Numbered from the stretch's first letter, positions 8,205 through 16,047 are shown. The stretch is 64,000 nt of DNA from Rothia koreensis (GCF_004136575.1 NZ_NOIQ01000012.1:1-64000); one strand, 5' to 3'. Program-made: numbers and translations. The notes: generated by a model from the sequence alone, not told the origin.

Positions 8205-9827
8205 CTACTTCTTCCGCAGCAGAGCCATGAACATCGCGTCGGTTCCGTGAACGTGCGGCCAGAGCTGAACCGTCGTTGCTGCCTCCTGGCCTTCGGCCGG
8301 TTCGACTCCTGGGACTGCGGTGCCGGGATCGGCGTCGCCCTCGAGAACGCCCGGGAGGGCAACCGACCGCACGGCGGCAGCGGTGTCCAGCAACTCGACC
8401 TCACCCCCGTCGAGGACGTCGAGCAGAATGTTCTGCGTTTCTGCCGGGTGGGGCGAGCACGTCACGTAGGCGACGACGCCTCCGGGCCGCGTGACCGAGA
8501 TGGCGGCTTGGGTGAGTTCGAGCTGCAGGGGCAGAAGGTCGGCGACGTCGCCCGGTTTCTTCCTCCACCTCGCCTCGGGACGACGACGCAACGCTCCCAG
8601 CCCCGAGCAGGGAGCATCGACCATGACACGGTCGAAGACGTCTCCGTCCTCGCCGAAGGCCTCGACCGCGAGCCCGATATTCTCCGGCAGGTCGGCGTCC
8701 ATGATGTTCTCCCGGATCTTTCTGCCGTCCCCGGTCATCACCGTGAAGGCGCTCTTCGGGAGGGGCTCCAGGGCGTGGGAGACCAGGTCCGCCCTGTGCT
8801 TGGCCGACTCGTTGGCCACCAGTTCCGCATTTCGCTCGACCGCGAGGGCACCCATCAGTGCCGCTTTGCCGCCGGGCCCCGCGCACAGATCGAGCCACGC
8901 TTGGTCGGACCCCTCGATCCCGACGCCGGCAAGGGCCCGAGCAACGAGCTGCGACCCGACGTCCTGGGCCCGGACCCGGCCAGATCGCACCGACTCGAGA
9001 CGGCCCAGGTCGCCGTGGCTGTAGACCGCGGAGCCTTCGACGAGTTGGCCCGGGACGGCGTCGTTGTCCAGCGCCTCCCCCAGGTCACCGATGCCGGGCA
9101 GGGCCACCAGGTGCACGGACGGGCTCTCGTTGTCCGCGGCGAGCAGATCCTGGATCTCCGTGGGTACGCGCCCGTGGGCGGCGAGCGCCTGACGGAACGC
9201 CCGCACGATCCACACCGGGTGGGATTCTTCGATCGACATCCTCTTGATGTCGTCGGTCAGGTCGGCGGTGAGCTCGTCCATCCATTCTTCGCGGCTCTTC
9301 TCGCTCACCCGGCGCAGCACGGCGTTGACCATGGTCGACGGCCCGGCCCCGATGACGCCGCGTGCCAGGCCGACGGTCTGGTTCAGCGCGGCATGGTTCG
9401 GGACCCTCATGCCGAGAATCTGGTGGGCCCCGAGACGCAACGCATTGAGGATTTTCGGATCGGTTTTCTCGAGAGGACGGTCGAGACACCGGGACAGGAT
9501 CGCGTCATAGGTTCCACGTTCGCGCAACGTCCCGTAGGCCAGTTCCGTCGCGAAGGCGGCGTCGCGCCGGTCCAGACGATGCTTCCGAATGGTCTGTGGA
9601 AGCACGAGGTTCGCGTAGGAATCCTGGTTGTCGACCGCTTGCATGACCTCGAAAGCGACCAGGCGATCCGGGTCCGCGACGCGACGCCGCGCGCTGGGCA
9701 CCGAGGCCGAGAAATCCCGTCTGCCCTGGGACTTCCTGTTTCTCTCGCGCCCCTGGGCGTTGCGCCGCGAATTCCTCCCGCCGGAGTTTTCGTTCCGCTG
9801 TCCGCGTCGGTTGAAGTTGTCACTCAT
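8205..9827 (-). CDS. rsmB: 16S rRNA m5C967 methyltransferase
   Basis: RsmB methylates C967 of 16S rRNA using S-adenosylmethionine. The protein is 540 residues. A basic, disordered N-terminus (1-48) is followed by a NusB-like RNA-binding domain (about 50-185) and the catalytic domain with the SAM loop LDLCAGPGGK (312-321), DAPCSG (Cys407) and TCSPH (catalytic Cys457). The ATG overlaps the fmt stop codon as ATGA, so the two are translated together. The arginine-rich extension is longer than in enterobacterial RsmB. Confidence 0.95.
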   Translation of the reverse strand: MSDNFNRRGQRNENSGGRNSRRNAQGRERNRKSQGRRDFSASVPSARRRVADPDRLVAFEVMQAVDNQDSYANLVLPQTIRKHRLDRRDAAFATELAYGTLRERGTYDAILSRCLDRPLEKTDPKILNALRLGAHQILGMRVPNHAALNQTVGLARGVIGAGPSTMVNAVLRRVSEKSREEWMDELTADLTDDIKRMSIEESHPVWIVRAFRQALAAHGRVPTEIQDLLAADNESPSVHLVALPGIGDLGEALDNDAVPGQLVEGSAVYSHGDLGRLESVRSGRVRAQDVGSQLVARALAGVGIEGSDQAWLDLCAGPGGKAALMGALAVERNAELVANESAKHRADLVSHALEPLPKSAFTVMTGDGRKIRENIMDADLPENIGLAVEAFGEDGDVFDRVMVDAPCSGLGALRRRPEARWRKKPGDVADLLPLQLELTQAAISVTRPGGVVAYVTCSPHPAETQNILLDVLDGGEVELLDTAAAVRSVALPGVLEGDADPGTAVPGVEPAEGQEAATTVQLWPHVHGTDAMFMALLRKK

Positions 9828-10759
9828 TCGAAGATCACGGTCTCCTGATCGATTCGTCCTGCTCCACGAGCCCAGTCGGCCGCGTTCATCATCTTTTTCC
9901 CGGCGGGCTGAATGCGCTCGACGAGCACTTCGCCGTCGCCGCAGGCCACCAGAACCCGCCGGCCCTCCGATCTGGCCGTCCCCGGGGCGGCGGAGTCCGA
10001 CGGCGCCCGCGAATCGACCGGGTACACGCCTTGCATCTTGACCCTTTGGCCCGCCAGAAGCGTCCACGCCCCGGGCTCCGGGGTCGTCCCGCGGACGTGT
10101 GCCTCGATGTCCGCCGCGGGCTGGTTCCAATCGATGCGTCCGTCCTCGATGGACAGTTTCGGGGCGAAGGTCGGCTCGCCGGTCTGCTCCGCCGGCCTCG
10201 CCCGGCCGTTCTCGATGTCGCGAAGAGTCTCTGCCAGGAGCGATCCGCCGCTCGCAGACAGTGAGTCGAGCATGGTTCCGGCGGTGTCCTCATCCCCTAC
10301 CTTGTGGAGAATGGTTCCGTACACGGGACCCGTGTCGAGACCTTCCTCGATCAGGAAGGTCGAGGCCCCGAGCTCGCGTTCGCCGGCCATGAGCGCCCTC
10401 TGGACGGGCGCGGCGCCGCGCCACTGAGGCAGGACCGAGAAGTGCAGGTTGATCCACCCGTAGGGAAGCAGGTCGATGGCTCTGCGCGGAAGGATCGCAC
10501 CATAGGCCACGACTCCCGCAACGTCCGGTGCCAGGTCGGCGACGGCGGCGTGCGCGGCGTCGTCGTACCTATTTGCCTTGACCACCGGAAGACCCAGGGC
10601 CTCGGCCCGCTGGGCGACCGGCGAGGCCGTCATGATCCTCTTCCGTCCCAGCGGCGCGTCCTGCCTCGTCAGGACGCCGACGACGTCCAGTCCCGCGTCC
10701 ACCAGGGCGTTCAGGGGGCCGACGGCAGTCTCCGGCGTTCCGGCAAAGAGCACTCGCAT
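9824..10759 (-). CDS. fmt: Methionyl-tRNA formyltransferase
   Basis: Fmt formylates initiator Met-tRNA with 10-formyltetrahydrofolate, so it supplies the substrate that Def later acts on. The 311 residues match the family. Catalytic Asn104 and His106 lie in INLHFSVLPQWRGAAP, and Asp142 lies in EEGLDTGPV. The C-terminal OB domain covers about 205-311. The ATG shares one base with the def stop (TGATG). The def-fmt-rsmB order is widely conserved in bacteria. Confidence 0.97.
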   Translation of the reverse strand: MRVLFAGTPETAVGPLNALVDAGLDVVGVLTRQDAPLGRKRIMTASPVAQRAEALGLPVVKANRYDDAAHAAVADLAPDVAGVVAYGAILPRRAIDLLPYGWINLHFSVLPQWRGAAPVQRALMAGERELGASTFLIEEGLDTGPVYGTILHKVGDEDTAGTMLDSLSASGGSLLAETLRDIENGRARPAEQTGEPTFAPKLSIEDGRIDWNQPAADIEAHVRGTTPEPGAWTLLAGQRVKMQGVYPVDSRAPSDSAAPGTARSEGRRVLVACGDGEVLVERIQPAGKKMMNAADWARGAGRIDQETVIFE

Positions 10760-11379
10760 CAGCGTGCTCCCCCACCGAATGCCGCCCCCGGTGCGGAACC
10801 GGCGGTCCGGCCGAAGGAAGCGCCGGCCCCGAATCCGCTCGAGACGTTGCCGGCGCGTTGGCGCTGCACCCCGGCGGAGACGTCGTTGTAGTCGGCGGCG
10901 CGGATCGCGCGCATGGCCTTCTTCCGCTCCTCGCCGACCATGCGATCGATATAGAGTCTGCCGTCCAGGTGGTCCGTCTCGTGCTGGAGGCACCGGGCCA
11001 GAAGACCTTCGGCCTCGACCTCGACCGGTCGGTTGTCACGGTCCACGCCAGTGACCCTCGCCCAGTTTCTGCGTGGGGTCTCGCCGCTCAGCCCGGGCAC
11101 GGACAGACACCCCTCGCCGCCTTCCTGCGGTTCCTCGCCGATCTCGAGGACGGGGTTGATCACGTGGCCGACCTCGCCGTCAGGGCCGTCGATGCCGTAG
11201 GTGAACAGCCGGAGCGAGACGCCGACCTGCGGGCCGGCAAGTCCGACCCCGTCGATGTCGAACATGGTCTCGACCATGTCGTCGATCAGCCGAGAGAGAT
11301 CGGCGTCGAACTCCGTGACGGGCTCGCACACGGTGCGGAGAACGGGGTCGCCGATCGTGCGCACGGACAGAACGGTCAT
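10759..11379 (-). CDS. def: Peptide deformylase
   Basis: Def removes the formyl group from nascent protein N-termini. The metal and catalytic residues are all visible: GVGLAGPQVG (45-54, Gln51), EGCLSVPG (89-96, Cys91) and QHETDHLDG (132-140, His133, Glu134, His137). The family core ends near residue 175. The last 30 residues are a Gly/Ala-rich tail (GFGAGASFG...GGGAR) with no obvious role. An AGGAG sequence stands 10 nt before the ATG. It is the first gene of the def-fmt-rsmB set, 19 nt after the nuclease-like gene. Confidence 0.97.
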   Translation of the reverse strand: MTVLSVRTIGDPVLRTVCEPVTEFDADLSRLIDDMVETMFDIDGVGLAGPQVGVSLRLFTYGIDGPDGEVGHVINPVLEIGEEPQEGGEGCLSVPGLSGETPRRNWARVTGVDRDNRPVEVEAEGLLARCLQHETDHLDGRLYIDRMVGEERKKAMRAIRAADYNDVSAGVQRQRAGNVSSGFGAGASFGRTAGSAPGAAFGGGAR

Positions 11380-11398
11380 GAAATTTTTCTCCTGGCGA

Positions 11399-12310
11399 CT
11401 AGCTGGCGTCTTGTTCGGGCATGTGGATCCTGGGCGGCGGCGGAACCACGGGCATCAGAGGCTGGAGCGAACTCTCTTCGAGGGCCGCGTCGACCGACCG
11501 GTGATACTCCCATACCTTACGGAGAGCGCAGAACTTGAACCAGTTGTGTTTGAGAAGATCCGGATTGGCTTGCTGGGGTTTGACCTCGGTCTCCCCGAGG
11601 GCCACGCCGAGCAGGACCGGTGCGTCACCGAACTCCCAGTCGACCCAGTGCCCCGTGTCCGGATCCGCCAGGGCCTCTTCGGCCTTGACCCCGGCCACCA
11701 GCTGCATGATGACCTTCGTGTCCAGGGGCTTGACCCGGTTCTTGCGGTCCGTCCCCTTGGTCTTGTAATCGATGATGCAGACGCGTCCGCCGATCTTGGC
11801 CACCAGGTCCAGGGTCCCCGCGTAGCCGACCGTGCGGTTCCAAATGGTGACTTCGGCGGCCAGAGGCTCCGGCGCGTACAGATCCCACCATTCGTCGAAT
11901 CGGTCGGCCCAGGCGGACTCGCCGTACTGCCTCAGCTCTTCCCGGGAGTCGTCGACGGCGTGATCCATGCCCATCGCACGCAGGGCAACGTTTTCGCAGT
12001 AATTGTGGACCCGGTCCCCTCGGGCGGCCGCCTGGTCCCGGTAGCGTTCCGCCGCGGCCGCAGCGTCCCTGATGACCGCGTGCTTGAGGCCGACCGAACG
12101 GGACGCTCGCATGGCCCGGTCGTCTTCGAGGGCCGCTTTGGCCGCCATGTATCCGTGCCAGCCACCGAGGTCCTGTGCGTACTGCCCAATGACGGTGGTG
12201 ATCGAAGGAACCTCGGGCTCCCCGCCGACCGACCGCGCGTACATGCGCCCGTGCTCGGTCTGGGTTGCAAGCCTCGGCTGGGTCATGTCCTCGAAATCGT
12301 CCTTCTGCAT
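11399..12310 (-). CDS. RecB/Cas4-like PD-(D/E)XK nuclease-domain protein
   Basis: A 303-residue protein whose motif layout fits a single RecB-type nuclease domain. RGDRVHNYCEN (98-107) carries the conserved His102 and Glu106, AEVTIW gives Glu153, GTLDLV gives Asp168, and IDYKT (180-184) gives the Asp181-x-Lys183 core. I see no helicase domain and no four-cysteine Fe-S cluster of the Cas4/AddB type. Homologues without known function are common in Actinobacteria. The C-terminus ends in a proline-rich segment (VVPPPPRIHMPE). The Shine-Dalgarno is weak, and five tandem hairpin units begin 9 nt before the ATG. It reads into def after 19 nt. Function is not known; DNA repair is the plain guess. Confidence 0.7.
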   Translation of the reverse strand: MQKDDFEDMTQPRLATQTEHGRMYARSVGGEPEVPSITTVIGQYAQDLGGWHGYMAAKAALEDDRAMRASRSVGLKHAVIRDAAAAAERYRDQAAARGDRVHNYCENVALRAMGMDHAVDDSREELRQYGESAWADRFDEWWDLYAPEPLAAEVTIWNRTVGYAGTLDLVAKIGGRVCIIDYKTKGTDRKNRVKPLDTKVIMQLVAGVKAEEALADPDTGHWVDWEFGDAPVLLGVALGETEVKPQQANPDLLKHNWFKFCALRKVWEYHRSVDAALEESSLQPLMPVVPPPPRIHMPEQDAS

Positions 12311-12629
12311 TGCGATGTGCTCGCCGCGGAACGCGGCCTGGGGTGCCGCGGATCGCGGCCTGGCTCGCCGCGGAACGCGGCCTGGCTCGCCGCGGATCGC
12401 GGCCTGGCTCGCCGCGGATCGCGGCCTGGGGCGTGGGCCCCGCCTTCAGCCAGTCTGCCGCCCGACGACCTCCGTCCCGTGCATTGACGCCTCGCGCATG
12501 TCACACGACGCCTGGCCTCGCCGAGGCACCATGGGGCTCCAGGGAACCGCCATGGGCCGCCATGGGCCGCCAGGTCGGCCCCATGGATTCATGAGGGCTC
12601 GGGGAAGATCCATCAAGGCTCATGGAAAA
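12311..12629. other. Non-coding stretch with hairpin repeats
   Basis: No supported gene is seen here. The first 120 bp contain the tandem hairpin array described separately. The rest includes a short direct repeat GCCATGGGCC (around 12550-12570) and a partly complementary GGCCCCATGG at 12583-12592, giving further fold-back potential. The region lies between a nuclease gene and a tRNA terminator. Confidence 0.6.
12319..12428. repeat. Five tandem 22-bp units, each a perfect hairpin
   Basis: Units start at 12319, 12341, 12363, 12385 and 12407 and follow the pattern GCTCGCCGCGGATCGCGGCC plus TG. Each contains GCCGCG-GAA-CGCGGC or GCCGCG-GAT-CGCGGC, a 6-bp perfect stem with a 3-nt loop. The unit length is not a multiple of three, so it is not coding repeat. 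In minus orientation the array is the 5' leader of the RecB-like nuclease gene. Confidence 0.9.
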
Positions 12630-12661
12630 GGCCCCCAACCGGAAGCTTCCGATCGGGGGCC
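12630..12661 (-). terminator. Intrinsic terminator after tRNA-Val(CAC)
   Basis: On the minus strand GGCCCCCGATCGGAAGC pairs with its complement and is followed at once by CTTTTCC. The stem is interrupted by a small internal loop. It lies 28 nt past the tRNA end. Confidence 0.8.
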
Positions 12662-12689
12662 TATTCCACGCAGTCCAGAGCGAATATCG

Positions 12690-12761
12690 TGCGCGATACT
12701 GGGTTCGAACCAGTGACCTCTTCGGTGTGAACGAAGCGCGCTACCACTGCGCCAATCGCGC
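12690..12761 (-). tRNA. tRNA-Val, anticodon CAC
   Basis: The 72-nt sequence folds into a full cloverleaf: acceptor GCGCGAT/ATCGCGC, anticodon stem CTTCG/CGAAG with loop TTCACAC (anticodon CAC, reads GUG), and T arm with GGTTCGAACCC. The 3' CCA is not encoded. It is read opposite to the three tRNAs that follow and is close in sequence to the Val(GAC) gene. Confidence 0.96.
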
Positions 12762-12933
12762 TCAGCACTCGCACCATCTTAGAGACGCTCCCCGGGAGAG
12801 TCAAAGCGGCGCAGGTTCTGCCGTTGGTGACACACAACACATGCCGCAAATATCCGGGATTTGCCGATTCATGTCGCTCGATCCCCTGTTATTCCGCGGA
12901 TTCCCGGGGCAAGTGGCGTGAGGTGGCGCGATT

Positions 12934-12961
12934 TTGCATCACCCGCCAGGGTGTGTAGAGT
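12934..12961 (+). promoter_or_regulatory. Candidate promoter for the plus-strand tRNA cluster
   Basis: TTGCAT (12934-12939) and TAGAGT (12956-12961) are spaced by 16 nt, close to the sigma-70-type consensus. A second possible -10, TATGGT, is at 13010-13015, nearer to tRNA-Gly. Either could serve the Gly-Cys-Val transcript. Confidence 0.4.
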
Positions 12962-13034
12962 ATTCATCTGTCAGCGCGACGGACTGATGAAAGTTCGCCG
13001 GGACTCGGGTATGGTTTCCGAGGTTGCTGAATAT

Positions 13035-13107
<73 letters not shown>

Positions 13108-13161
13108 CGCAGATTGCTTCACGCAGTGGGGCATAGGCCCTGAGTCCTTCGATCAGGACAT

Positions 13162-13232
13162 GGTGAGGTGGTCGAGTGGTTAGGCAGCGGCCTGCAAAGC
13201 CGTGTACGCGGGTTCGAATCCCGTCCTCACCT
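13162..13232 (+). tRNA. tRNA-Cys, anticodon GCA
   Basis: The 71-nt gene has acceptor GGTGAGG/CCTCACC, anticodon stem CGGC/GCCG with loop CTGCAAA (anticodon GCA) and T loop TTCGAAT. It follows tRNA-Gly by 54 nt. CCA is not encoded. Confidence 0.96.
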
Positions 13233-13259
13233 CGCAGTACATAATCAAATATGTATCCA

Positions 13260-13331
13260 GCGCGATTGGCGCAGCGGTAGCGCGCTTCCCTGACACGGAA
13301 GAGGTCACTGGTTCGATCCCAGTATCGCGCA
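13260..13331 (+). tRNA. tRNA-Val, anticodon GAC
   Basis: The 72-nt gene has acceptor GCGCGAT/ATCGCGC, anticodon stem CTTCC/GGAAG with loop CTGACAC (anticodon GAC, reads GUC/GUU). It differs from the minus-strand Val(CAC) gene at few positions, mostly in the anticodon stem. It is the last tRNA before a strong terminator. Confidence 0.96.
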
Positions 13332-13336
13332 CAGAC

Positions 13337-13366
13337 AAGGCCCCGGTTCTTCGGAACCGGGGCCTT
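13337..13366 (+). terminator. Intrinsic terminator of the tRNA cluster
   Basis: AAGGCCCCGGTTC, a TTCG-type tip and GAACCGGGGCCTT form a perfect stem of about 13 bp, 5 nt past tRNA-Val(GAC). The same AAGGCCCCGG stem style recurs after the DUF7455 gene. Confidence 0.9.
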
Positions 13367-13424
13367 CGTGCATTCGGAGGCGACTCGCCCGGCGTCGGTA
13401 TTGCCGGGCGGCGGGTCGCGCGCG

Positions 13425-13493
13425 GCGGTCGGCGTGTGTTGGTCGGCGTGTGTCGGTCGTCTGGTGTCGGGTGTCGGGCGTCGGGCGTCGGGC
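13425..13493. repeat. GT-rich simple repeat tract
   Basis: Two direct copies of GGTCGGCGTGTGT (13427-13439 and 13441-13453) are followed by four to five GTCGGG-type hexamers up to 13493. Slippage-prone sequence of this kind is unusual in the rest of the window. Confidence 0.7.
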
Positions 13494-13505
13494 AGACCCC
13501 GCGCC

Positions 13506-13932
13506 GCGAGGCGGCGGTTCCCTGCGGTCAGACCCCCGCAAGGTGGCAATTCCGTGCACTCTTGCCCGCGAAATGGCAATCTCGTGCGTCTATGGGCGCG
13601 AGGTGGCAATCTCGAGCACTTTTTCCCGCGAGACGGCACTCCCGTGCGGAAATAGGCCCCGAAACGTCCCAAAATTGCCACCTCGGGAGAAAATTCGCAC
13701 GAGACTGCCACCTCGACCGACGAAGCTCTCAAAATTGCCACCTCGGCCGTGCCCAGGGCTCCGCCTCGGTCACGGAGCCGCTCAAAACTGCCACCTCGGC
13801 GGAAAAATCGCACGAAATTGCCTCCTCGCCGCGTCTGGCGCTCCGCGTCGACCGACAAAGCGCTCAAAACTGCCACCTCGCCGCGTCTGGCGCTCCGCCT
13901 CGACCGCCGAGCCGCACGAAACTGCCACCTCG
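13506..13932. repeat. Two opposed arrays of a degenerate GCGAGGTGGCAATT motif
   Basis: Forward copies (consensus GCGAGGTGGCAATCTCGTGC) start near 13506, 13538, 13568, 13598 and 13628, the last four exactly 30 bp apart. Reverse copies (consensus CACGAAACTGCCACCTCGGC) have their TGCCA cores near 13676, 13706, 13736, 13789, 13819, 13871 and 13923, spaced 30 or about 52 bp. The wider spacing comes from an inserted module (GCCGCGTCTGGCGCTCCGC, 13827-13846 and 13879-13898, with a worn copy near 13745-13780). Several units also contain the short palindrome CGAG/CTCG. No flanking transposase or nuclease gene of a known repeat system is present. Confidence 0.85.
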
Positions 13933-13994
13933 GCGCGCCCGGCATGCCGCCTCCCCCGCGTCCGGCGCCCCGCGACACCAGCCGCCCCGGAGGA

Positions 13995-14750
13995 TCAGCC
14001 GAGCAGCCCGAGAAGTCCCTTGAGAATGGCGACGACGGCTCCCGCCCCCGCCAGGACCAGCGCCATGGTCCTGGCCGTGGACGCCGGGATGCGACGCGCC
14101 AACGGGGTCCCGGCGGCCAGGCCGAGCAGGACCATGCCGGCCACTCCGACGAAAAGCCAGGGGGTCGGCATCGTCGCGTGTTCCACGGCTCCGACCGCAG
14201 ATTTTGCGGCCAGCGACGTGACCCCGAGGGTCATGAAAACGGGTTGCATCGTGGCGGCGTACTCGGTCTGCCTCCACCCGGTCACCCGGGAATAGACGAC
14301 CATGGCCGGGGCGGCAACACCGGCCGTCACATTGAGCAGGCCTCCCGCGGCTCCGTACAGCGTCGTCGTACCCGCGCCGGATCGCTCGGGACCGGCTGGC
14401 TTGCGTGCCCCTCCGCCGGACAGGAGCACCACCATTCCGAGGAGCACCACGCTGCCCACCACGAGTTGCAGAACCGCGCCGGGCGTCACCCGCACGACGA
14501 CGGCGCCGATTACCGTCCCGATCAGCGCACTCGAACAGAGTTTGGCCCATTGGCTCCAATTGACTGTTCGCCACAGGGCGCAGGTGAGGAGAAAGCCGGA
14601 AACCGCCGTCGTGACATTGGTCAGGAAGACCCCGTTCGAGCCACCCAACGAAATCGCGAAGGCCGGGGCCACGACCAGACCGACCCCCGTGCCTGAAATA
14701 CGTTGAAGAATCGTCCCCACGAGAACGGCAGGAAGAACCATCCAGAGCAT
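13995..14750 (-). CDS. TauE/SafE-family membrane permease
   Basis: A hydrophobic protein of about 251 residues with eight probable membrane segments and the two-fold repeated architecture of the TauE/SafE (sulfite exporter, DUF81) family. GTILQRISGTGVGLVVAP near the start and GGLLNVTAGVAAPAMVVYSR in the middle are the paired family motifs. Substrates in the family are sulfite, sulfoacetate or other organosulfur anions; the one here is not known. I prefer the ATG at 14750 because the first membrane helix starts there and a GGAAGG sequence lies upstream. An ATG at 14807 would add a charged 19-residue lead. No sulfur genes are nearby. Confidence 0.82.
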   Translation of the reverse strand: MLWMVLPAVLVGTILQRISGTGVGLVVAPAFAISLGGSNGVFLTNVTTAVSGFLLTCALWRTVNWSQWAKLCSSALIGTVIGAVVVRVTPGAVLQLVVGSVVLLGMVVLLSGGGARKPAGPERSGAGTTTLYGAAGGLLNVTAGVAAPAMVVYSRVTGWRQTEYAATMQPVFMTLGVTSLAAKSAVGAVEHATMPTPWLFVGVAGMVLLGLAAGTPLARRIPASTARTMALVLAGAGAVVAILKGLLGLLG

Positions 14751-14893
14751 CCTCTTCTGTCCTTCCTGCCCGGCCGGACCGCGCTCCTTGGCAAGGGCGG
14801 CGAACATCGTGCCGCCGTCTCTCTGGTTGTCGCGCGGCTCTCGCGCACGACGTCGTCATCCGCAGGACGCCGTCAACTACACGACGTCGCCAT

Positions 14894-15964
14894 CTACTTC
14901 TCGACGGGCTCCTCGAGCAATCCTTCTCTGGCCAGGGCGGTCAGGCGGGACACGGCGCGGAAATACTTCTTCTGGTACCCGCCGGCCATCATTTCCTCGG
15001 TGAAGACTTGGTCGAACGGCACGCCGGAGGAGACGATCGGCAGATCCCTGTCGTACAGGCGGTCCGCCAGGACCACGAATCGCAGCGCCACAGCCTGCGC
15101 GGTGATGGGGGTGACGTTTCGCCAGGCGATTCCGTCCAGACCTTCCACGAGCTGGCGGTACCGGCTGGGGTGCACGCGAGAGAGATGTTCGATGAGCTGG
15201 TCGAAATCGTCGATGGCCACGGTTTTGTCGTCGCCGAACCTGGCCGCCACGGCGTCGTCGAACTCCTCGGAAGCCACCGGCCGGGGCGCTTCGGGCAACC
15301 CACGGTGGCGGTAGTCCTCGCCGTCGACGCGGATCACGTCGAACTGGTCGGAGAGGACCTGGATCTCGCGTTTGAAGTCGGCCGCCGCGAACCGTCCTTC
15401 GCCCAGCGACCCGGGCAAGGTGTTCGAGGTCGCGGCCAGTTTGACCCCGGCGTCGGCGAGTTCCCTCATGAGCCGGGACATCAGTACGGTGTCCCCCGGA
15501 TCGTCGAGTTCGAATTCGTCGATGCACACCAGGTTGTAGCCGGAGAGGGCGTCCACCGTCTTGCGGAAGGTCAGTGCGCCGACCAGGTTCGTGTATTCGA
15601 CGAACGTGCCGAAAGCCTTGGGCCCCGGAACCTGGTGGTACAGAGAAGCCAACAAGTGGGTTTTGCCCACGCCGAACCCGCCGTCGAGGTAGATCCCTGC
15701 TTTCGTGTCCTTGGCCGAGCCCTTGCCGAACAATTTGGAGAACAGTCCGCCGGAGCCCTTGGACCCGCCGACGGAACGACCGAATTCCTGAAGGGCCTCC
15801 ACGGCATGGGCCTGTGACGGCTGGTTGGGGTCCGGAATATAGGTGTCGAAGGAGACTTCGCCGAAACGCTCGGAGGGTGTGAACCCCTTGAGCAGTTCCT
15901 CGGCGGACACGCTCGGGCGACGATCGACCAGACGGATGGCGGCTTCGGACACCTTGCTCCTCAT
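14894..15964 (-). CDS. zapE: ZapE/AFG1-family ATPase
   Basis: A 356-residue P-loop ATPase of the AFG1/ZapE family. In E. coli ZapE associates with the division ring; in eukaryotes Afg1 acts in mitochondrial protein quality control. Walker A GGFGVGKTHL (95-104) and Walker B LVCIDEFEL (145-153) are intact, followed by the family segment SNTLPGSLGEGRFAAADF. The actinobacterial role is not settled. The ATG at 15964 matches the usual N-terminus. Upstream frames that remain open are antisense to the ybaK gene. The leader contains a run of nine G residues (minus strand). Confidence 0.9.
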   Translation of the reverse strand: MRSKVSEAAIRLVDRRPSVSAEELLKGFTPSERFGEVSFDTYIPDPNQPSQAHAVEALQEFGRSVGGSKGSGGLFSKLFGKGSAKDTKAGIYLDGGFGVGKTHLLASLYHQVPGPKAFGTFVEYTNLVGALTFRKTVDALSGYNLVCIDEFELDDPGDTVLMSRLMRELADAGVKLAATSNTLPGSLGEGRFAAADFKREIQVLSDQFDVIRVDGEDYRHRGLPEAPRPVASEEFDDAVAARFGDDKTVAIDDFDQLIEHLSRVHPSRYRQLVEGLDGIAWRNVTPITAQAVALRFVVLADRLYDRDLPIVSSGVPFDQVFTEEMMAGGYQKKYFRAVSRLTALAREGLLEEPVEK

Positions 15965-16038
15965 TCGCTCTTTGCTCTGTTTGTGGTGCGGACAGCGTGC
16001 CAGCGCACCTTTTCGCGGTTCCGGCCTCCTCGGTCGGT

Positions 16039-16047
16039 CCCCCCCCC
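16039..16047. repeat. C9/G9 homopolymer in the zapE leader
   Basis: Nine C residues on the plus strand lie 75 nt before the zapE start, just downstream of a possible minus-strand -10 box TACACT. It is the longest homopolymer I noticed in the window. Confidence 0.8.

Larger units (their letters stand above)
13332..13994. other. 663-bp gene-free, repeat-rich stretch
   Basis: This stretch holds the tRNA terminator, a GT-rich simple repeat and the opposed GAGGTGGCAATT arrays, each listed separately. Long open frames cross it on both strands, but they also run over tRNA genes and change frame from repeat to repeat, so I do not accept any as a gene. Base composition is GC-rich with A/T clusters confined to the repeat cores. 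Confidence 0.75.

Noticed and set aside
13506-13932. CRISPR array
   Set aside because: Spacing is regular in part, but copies are degenerate and lie in both orientations, spacers would be only about 10 nt, and there are no cas genes.
13450-14696. Long plus-strand open frames through the repeat region
   Set aside because: They are products of GC-rich repeats, continue antisense into the TauE-like gene and show no recognised protein segment.
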